From positions 1 to 11,469 of the forward strand of contig NW_008705675.1 of the NCBI RefSeq assembly GCF_000186865.1: 11,469 nucleotides of DNA, given 5' to 3'. The stretch comes from Aureococcus anophagefferens. Taxonomy: Eukaryota > Sar > Pelagophyceae > Pelagomonadales > Pelagomonadaceae. Position numbers and translations under genes: made by a program. Below are positions 8,416 to 11,469 of this stretch, one piece after another; the first letter of the stretch is position 1, and the number at the start of each line of letters is the position of its first letter. The notes under the pieces were generated by a model, which ran no database searches, was not told where the DNA came from, and saw only the letters and a program-made list of their open reading frames with translations.

Positions 8416-10152
8416 CTACGGGAGGTCGGCGATGTAGCACTTGGGGACGCGGTCCGCGTCGACGAGCATGGTAGCGTCGGCGAGGGGCTCGAGCGTCGTC
8501 GCCTGCTTCTTGAGGGTGAGGAGCGCGTACTCGAAGCCGTCGATCTTCTTCTGCGCGTCGCGCACGCCGTCCGCGTCGCCGACGGGCACGACTTCCTTGG
8601 CGTCCTGGGCCTGCTTGAGGTGGATGGCCGTGTGCTGGATGACCTTGTTCAGGTTGTTGGGCGAGGACAGCTTGTGCACGTCGGCCTGGTCGAAGAAGGA
8701 GGGCGTCTCCGGGCCCGTCGCGCCGCCGAGCACGACGGAGACCGTGTGGTTCGACCGCGGGCAGCACGCGCACACGAAGGTGCACGGATTCGGGAGCATG
8801 CGCTGCGCGGCCGACGCGTCGGCGACGCCGAAGGCCTGCGAGAGGAGGCTCCGCTTCGCGTCGAGTTTCTCGAGTTGCGAGTCGCTGAAGATGCGGCCGA
8901 GGGTCGCGACACTGACCTGGAAGGTCAGCGGCGCGTCCAGGCGCGTGAAGTGGACGACCAGGGCTGGCATCGTCGGGTCGCGAGAAAGGATGCTTGGGGC
9001 CCGCGTGCGGTCCTCCTCGAGGATCTCGAAGAAGAGCGCGCCGGCCAACGCGCCCCGCGGCCGGCCCTCGTCGGCGAAGGTGACCGCGACCACGCCATGC
9101 AGCGGCAACGCCTTGAGCTTGTCCGTGAGGGGCGCGTCATTGAGGTCCTGGCGTTGGACGACCGCGCTGCCGACCTTGAAGACCAACTTCTCGCGGCGCG
9201 GCCGGCCGACGGAAATCGTCGCCGACTCGAGCGCCGCGTTGACCTGGGCCTTCGTGAGCACCAGGTGCGCCTCGAAGCAGGGCGGCCCGCCCGCCGCGCG
9301 GTCGCAGTACAGGGCCTCGGACAGCAGAAAGCTGAGGCCGCCGTTCTTGCCCGGCGAGAACTCGTAGTCGACTCCGTCCAACACGAGAAGCACCTTCTTC
9401 GTCTTCGCGGCGACGAAGCCCTCGAAGCGCTCCCCCACCGCGTTGCGGATGATCTGCTTCACGGAGCTGAGCGACAGCGTCTCGACCTGCTCCCGCGCGA
9501 GCTTCACGACGTAGACGCCGAGCTGCTCGCCGTCCGCGAGCGTGTCGCCCTCCACGGCGCAGCAGAGCTTGACCATGACCGCGGCGTCGCCCGGGCCGTC
9601 GGGTCGCAGCAGGCGGGTCACCGGCGACGTCGAGCGCCGCGGCGGCTCCGAGCGGTCGTGCGGCGGCGAGCGGCTGCGGCCGCGGTACGCGGAACCGTCG
9701 CGGCGCGGCGGCGCGCGCGAGCTCGAGCGGTAGGCGGCCGAGTCCCGCGACCGGCTGCGGCTCCGCGACCGGCCGCGGCGCGGCGACCGGCTGCGGCGCG
9801 GCGCCCGGGAGCGGTCGCGGTCGCGGCGGCGCGGCGGCGGTGGCGGCATTACGTCGGCGGAATTCGGAGCGCGGCGGCTGTCGCCGTCGCGCGCGCGCGA
9901 CGGGGTGCGAGAGCCGCGCCCGCGACTAGCGGGTCGCCGCCGCCCGTCGCGCGCGCGCGGCGACGACGAACGGTCGCGGCCGACGTCGCGGTCGCGGCTT
10001 AGCGACCGCCGCGTAGAGCGCGACGACGAGCGACTGCGTGGCGCGGGGGTGCGGCTGCGCCCGCGCCCGCGCGAGTCGCTTCGCCCGCGGCGGGGGTCAT
10101 GGTCATGGTGACGGCGCAGGTTGCCGGCCTGAGTGTGGTCCGAGCCTGACAT
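8416..10152 (-). CDS. RS-domain protein with unrecognised C-terminal domain, element accessory gene (578 aa)
   Basis: An intron-free frame begins at the ATG at 10152 (purine at -3), only about 20 bases inside the right array, and ends at TAG (8416-8418). Residues 1-185 are a low-complexity Arg/Ser/Asp-rich region with many RS, SR and RD dipeptides and a Pro run near residue 102, like the RS domains of splicing factors, which mediate protein/RNA contacts and nuclear targeting. Residues 186-578 are ordinary globular sequence with hydrophobic strands and helices that I cannot assign; no RRM motif (RNP1/RNP2) is evident. A Cys/His cluster C457-x3-C461-x-C463-C464-x4-H469 may bind zinc. It faces the large gene inside the same inverted termini, so an accessory role in transposition (DNA binding, assembly or nuclear entry) is inferred. 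It has no visible catalytic motif. A captured host gene is an alternative. Confidence 0.72.
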   Translation of the reverse strand: MSGSDHTQAGNLRRHHDHDPRRGRSDSRGRGRSRTPAPRSRSSSRSTRRSLSRDRDVGRDRSSSPRARDGRRRPASRGRGSRTPSRARDGDSRRAPNSADVMPPPPPRRRDRDRSRAPRRSRSPRRGRSRSRSRSRDSAAYRSSSRAPPRRDGSAYRGRSRSPPHDRSEPPRRSTSPVTRLLRPDGPGDAAVMVKLCCAVEGDTLADGEQLGVYVVKLAREQVETLSLSSVKQIIRNAVGERFEGFVAAKTKKVLLVLDGVDYEFSPGKNGGLSFLLSEALYCDRAAGGPPCFEAHLVLTKAQVNAALESATISVGRPRREKLVFKVGSAVVQRQDLNDAPLTDKLKALPLHGVVAVTFADEGRPRGALAGALFFEILEEDRTRAPSILSRDPTMPALVVHFTRLDAPLTFQVSVATLGRIFSDSQLEKLDAKRSLLSQAFGVADASAAQRMLPNPCTFVCACCPRSNHTVSVVLGGATGPETPSFFDQADVHKLSSPNNLNKVIQHTAIHLKQAQDAKEVVPVGDADGVRDAQKKIDGFEYALLTLKKQATTLEPLADATMLVDADRVPKCYIADLP

Positions 10153-10174
10153 CGTTCAAAGTCCGTGGCCGTCG

Positions 10175-10703
10175 GGCCGGCGTCTCGCGTCCTGCGCGCG
10201 TCTCGCTCTCGAGGCGCCGCGTCCCCGGGGGGTCCGGCCGGCGTCCCGGCGAGGCTCCGGCCGGTCTCGGCCGCGTCCCAATACCCGCGTCCGGGCCGCG
10301 TCCGGGCCGCGTCCCGCGCGTCTTTGCTCCGTCCCACCCCGGGTCCCGCGTCCCGCGTCTCGGTCGGCGTCCCGGCCGAGTCCTGCATCCCGCGTCCCCC
10401 GCGTCCCGGCCGCGTCTCCGCGTCTCGGCCGCGTCCCGGGGAGGTCTCGGCCGGGTCCCGCGGCGTCCCGGACGCCGCGTCCCGGCGCCGTCCGGCCCGC
10501 GTCCCGCGTCCGGCCCGCGTCCCGCGGGTCCCGGCCCCGTCTCTGCCGACGTCCGGGCCGCGTCCCTCGCGTCCCTCGGCCGGCGTCCGGGCCGCGTCCG
10601 GGCCGCGTCCCGCGTCCCGGGCGCGTCCCGGGCCGGTCCGGGCGCGTCGGGCTCGCGTCCCGCCGCGTCCCGGATCCCGCGTCCCGGCGTCCCGGCGGCG
10701 TCC
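10175..10703 (+). repeat. right subterminal array of degenerate CGCGTCCCGG/CGCGTCTCGG units
   Basis: About 530 bases have the same unit family as the left array. I count 20 copies of GTCCCG on the + strand; CGGGAC appears only in the terminal inverted repeat. The orientation is thus the same as at the left end, not mirrored. A 13-base string CTTTGCTCCGTCC is shared at 1388-1400 and 10322-10334. For the minus-strand gene this is the upstream region, so it probably includes its promoter and 5' leader. As on the left, the lack of stop codons produces meaningless open frames on both strands. Confidence 0.8.
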
Positions 10704-10722
10704 CCGGGACCGCGCGTTGCCT
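10704..10722 (-). repeat. right terminal inverted repeat of the transposon
   Basis: This is the exact reverse complement of 1365-1383. The shared match extends through the outer palindrome to 10732 and stops there (left T at 1354 against right G at 10733). Confidence 0.8.
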
Positions 10723-10732
10723 AGGGGCCCCT
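10723..10732. repeat. probable target-site duplication, right copy (AGGGGCCCCT)
   Basis: It is identical to 1355-1364 and palindromic. It marks the outer limit of the element on this side. Confidence 0.55.
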
Positions 10733-11469
10733 GCCGGGGGGCGCCGGCCGAAGCCCAAAACGAAGAGGGTACCTTCCCAAAGCGTCTAGGAACCCTCCGC
10801 GGACGTAGGATTTGCCCCCGCATAGAGGTCCTACGTATGATAACCACAGCTAAAGCTTCGCGCACGCAATGACTGTCCGTCTCGTTTTGCACGGGGAGGA
10901 GGCCTAGGGCTACAGTTAGATGCGGGAAAATATGCCATATTGGGCGGAGGTGCGGGGACTGGGCCAGGGAGGCCTCCGCCGCGCCTCCGTCGCGCGCCCG
11001 AAAGCTCCCCTCGCGTCGAACCAGCGGCATCCAGGAGTTAATCCAGGAGCGGCTCGAAGTTGACGTTCAACGTGACTTTCGAGGGCAAAAGTGACGGTTG
11101 CGATGCGCTGCGGCCCCGGCCGGGCGCGAGGCGACGTCGTCCCGTGCGTGCACGGACGTGTTGTTAGACTTGATGTACGAGGTCACATCGTGCGTGTTGT
11201 TTGATGTCGTGCGTGCGCTGCGGCGCCTGCACGCCTGCGGTTTGAAGACCGCTGACGGCCACGCACGAAGGCGCGGGTGTCGAGCCCCACGGGCACCGCC
11301 TAACTCGCCCCGCAGAGCCCGGAACGAACACCACACATCATCGTAGCCGCTCGCGCTCGACGAACGATCGTTGAGGTTACGAGTTTCGTTCATCTGTTCG
11401 CGCGCGCGGCGCGCCGGCTCCGCTCGTTTCACCGAGACGACCTCGGCCGCGATCGCGCGCGACTCAAGT
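10733..11469. other. right flank: no supportable gene
   Basis: This is outside the element. Composition drops to a more ordinary GC level with AT-rich spots. I see only short palindromes and repeats: AATATGCCATATT near 10929, a repeat of ATCCAGGAG at 11029 and 11041, GTTGACGTTCAAC at 11059-11071, CCGTGCGTGCACGG near 11143, and AACGATCGTT at 11363-11372. The open frames here, including a 121-codon one on the minus strand, have no domain character. It probably is intergenic DNA or the promoter/UTR of a gene beyond the window. Confidence 0.5.

Larger units (their letters stand above)
1355..10732. mobile_element. large two-gene DNA transposon, about 9.4 kb, with terminal inverted repeats
   Basis: A 29-base string at 1355-1383 recurs as an exact reverse complement at 10704-10732. 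The outer 10 bases (AGGGGCCCCT) are themselves a palindrome and are therefore also direct repeats at both ends. The simplest reading is a 19-20 bp terminal inverted repeat starting (T)AGGCAACGCG, flanked by an 8-10 bp palindromic target-site duplication centred on GGGGCCCC. Eight-base duplications are known for the P, hAT and KDZ superfamilies. Inside lie long subterminal arrays at both ends and two inward-facing intron-free genes, one with a probable transposase core. Both genes are open and the termini match perfectly, so the copy looks young and possibly complete. No relationship to a named transposon can be shown from the sequence alone. The alternative, chance inverted repeats in GC-rich DNA, is unlikely given the length and the symmetric arrangement. 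Confidence 0.78.

Noticed and set aside
8386..10002. 538-codon + strand frame opposite the RS-protein gene
   Set aside because: It has no recognisable domains; the minus frame has a sensible start, an RS domain and ordinary globular composition.
1355..10732. LTR retrotransposon or giant-virus integration
   Set aside because: No reverse transcriptase, integrase, capsid or packaging motifs are seen; the ends are short and inverted rather than long direct repeats.
10165..10872. Several 200-340 codon frames across the right array on both strands
   Set aside because: They consist of array-derived Arg/Pro/Gly/Ala/Ser repeats and run out into unrelated flank; no stop codons occur in the unit.
11067..11432. 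121-codon minus-strand frame in the right flank
   Set aside because: Its composition is irregular, it has no domains, weak third-position bias and many short palindromes; it is probably intergenic.

Overview
The window looks like high-GC nuclear DNA from a unicellular eukaryote, most plausibly a marine alga; a pelagophyte such as Aureococcus would fit, but this is inferred from style only. The reasons are a dehydrodolichyl-diphosphate-synthase-type prenyltransferase with an N-terminal membrane anchor, an arginine/serine (RS) rich protein, (GAC)n-coded polyaspartate tracts, purine at -3 of all three start codons, sparse genes and no operon layout or Shine-Dalgarno sites.

Layout. 1-240 is the 3' end of an unrecognised + strand gene. 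It is convergent with a complete cis-prenyltransferase gene (317-1138, minus), which is the only clear host housekeeping gene. From about 1355 to 10732 the sequence forms one unit of about 9.4 kb bounded by inverted termini: AGGCAACGCGCGGTCCCGG at 1365-1383 and its reverse complement at 10704-10722. Just outside both termini lies the palindrome AGGGGCCCCT, which is probably the target-site duplication. I read this unit as a large, apparently intact DNA transposon.

Inside the unit, each end carries a 450-530 bp array of degenerate CGCGTCCCGG/CGCGTCTCGG units. The arrays run in the same direct orientation at both ends although the termini are inverted. Two long intron-free genes read inward and converge. 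The first is a 1772-residue protein (2104-7422, +) with a C2HC finger, a Cys-rich segment, a probable P-element/THAP9-like RNase H transposase core, an NHL-type beta-propeller, a RING/B-box-like Cys/His cluster and a polyacidic tail. The second is a 578-residue protein (8416-10152, minus) with an RS domain at the N terminus and an unrecognised C-terminal domain. The ~1 kb between them contains a 20-bp sequence present once downstream of each stop codon in that gene's sense orientation, a badly decayed coding fragment on the + strand, and a 38-bp-period duplication.

Both element genes probably serve transposition: the large protein as transposase, the RS protein as an accessory DNA/RNA-binding or nuclear-targeting partner. 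The element sits about 217 bp upstream of the prenyltransferase start, so it borders that gene's promoter. 10733-11469 holds no gene I can support.
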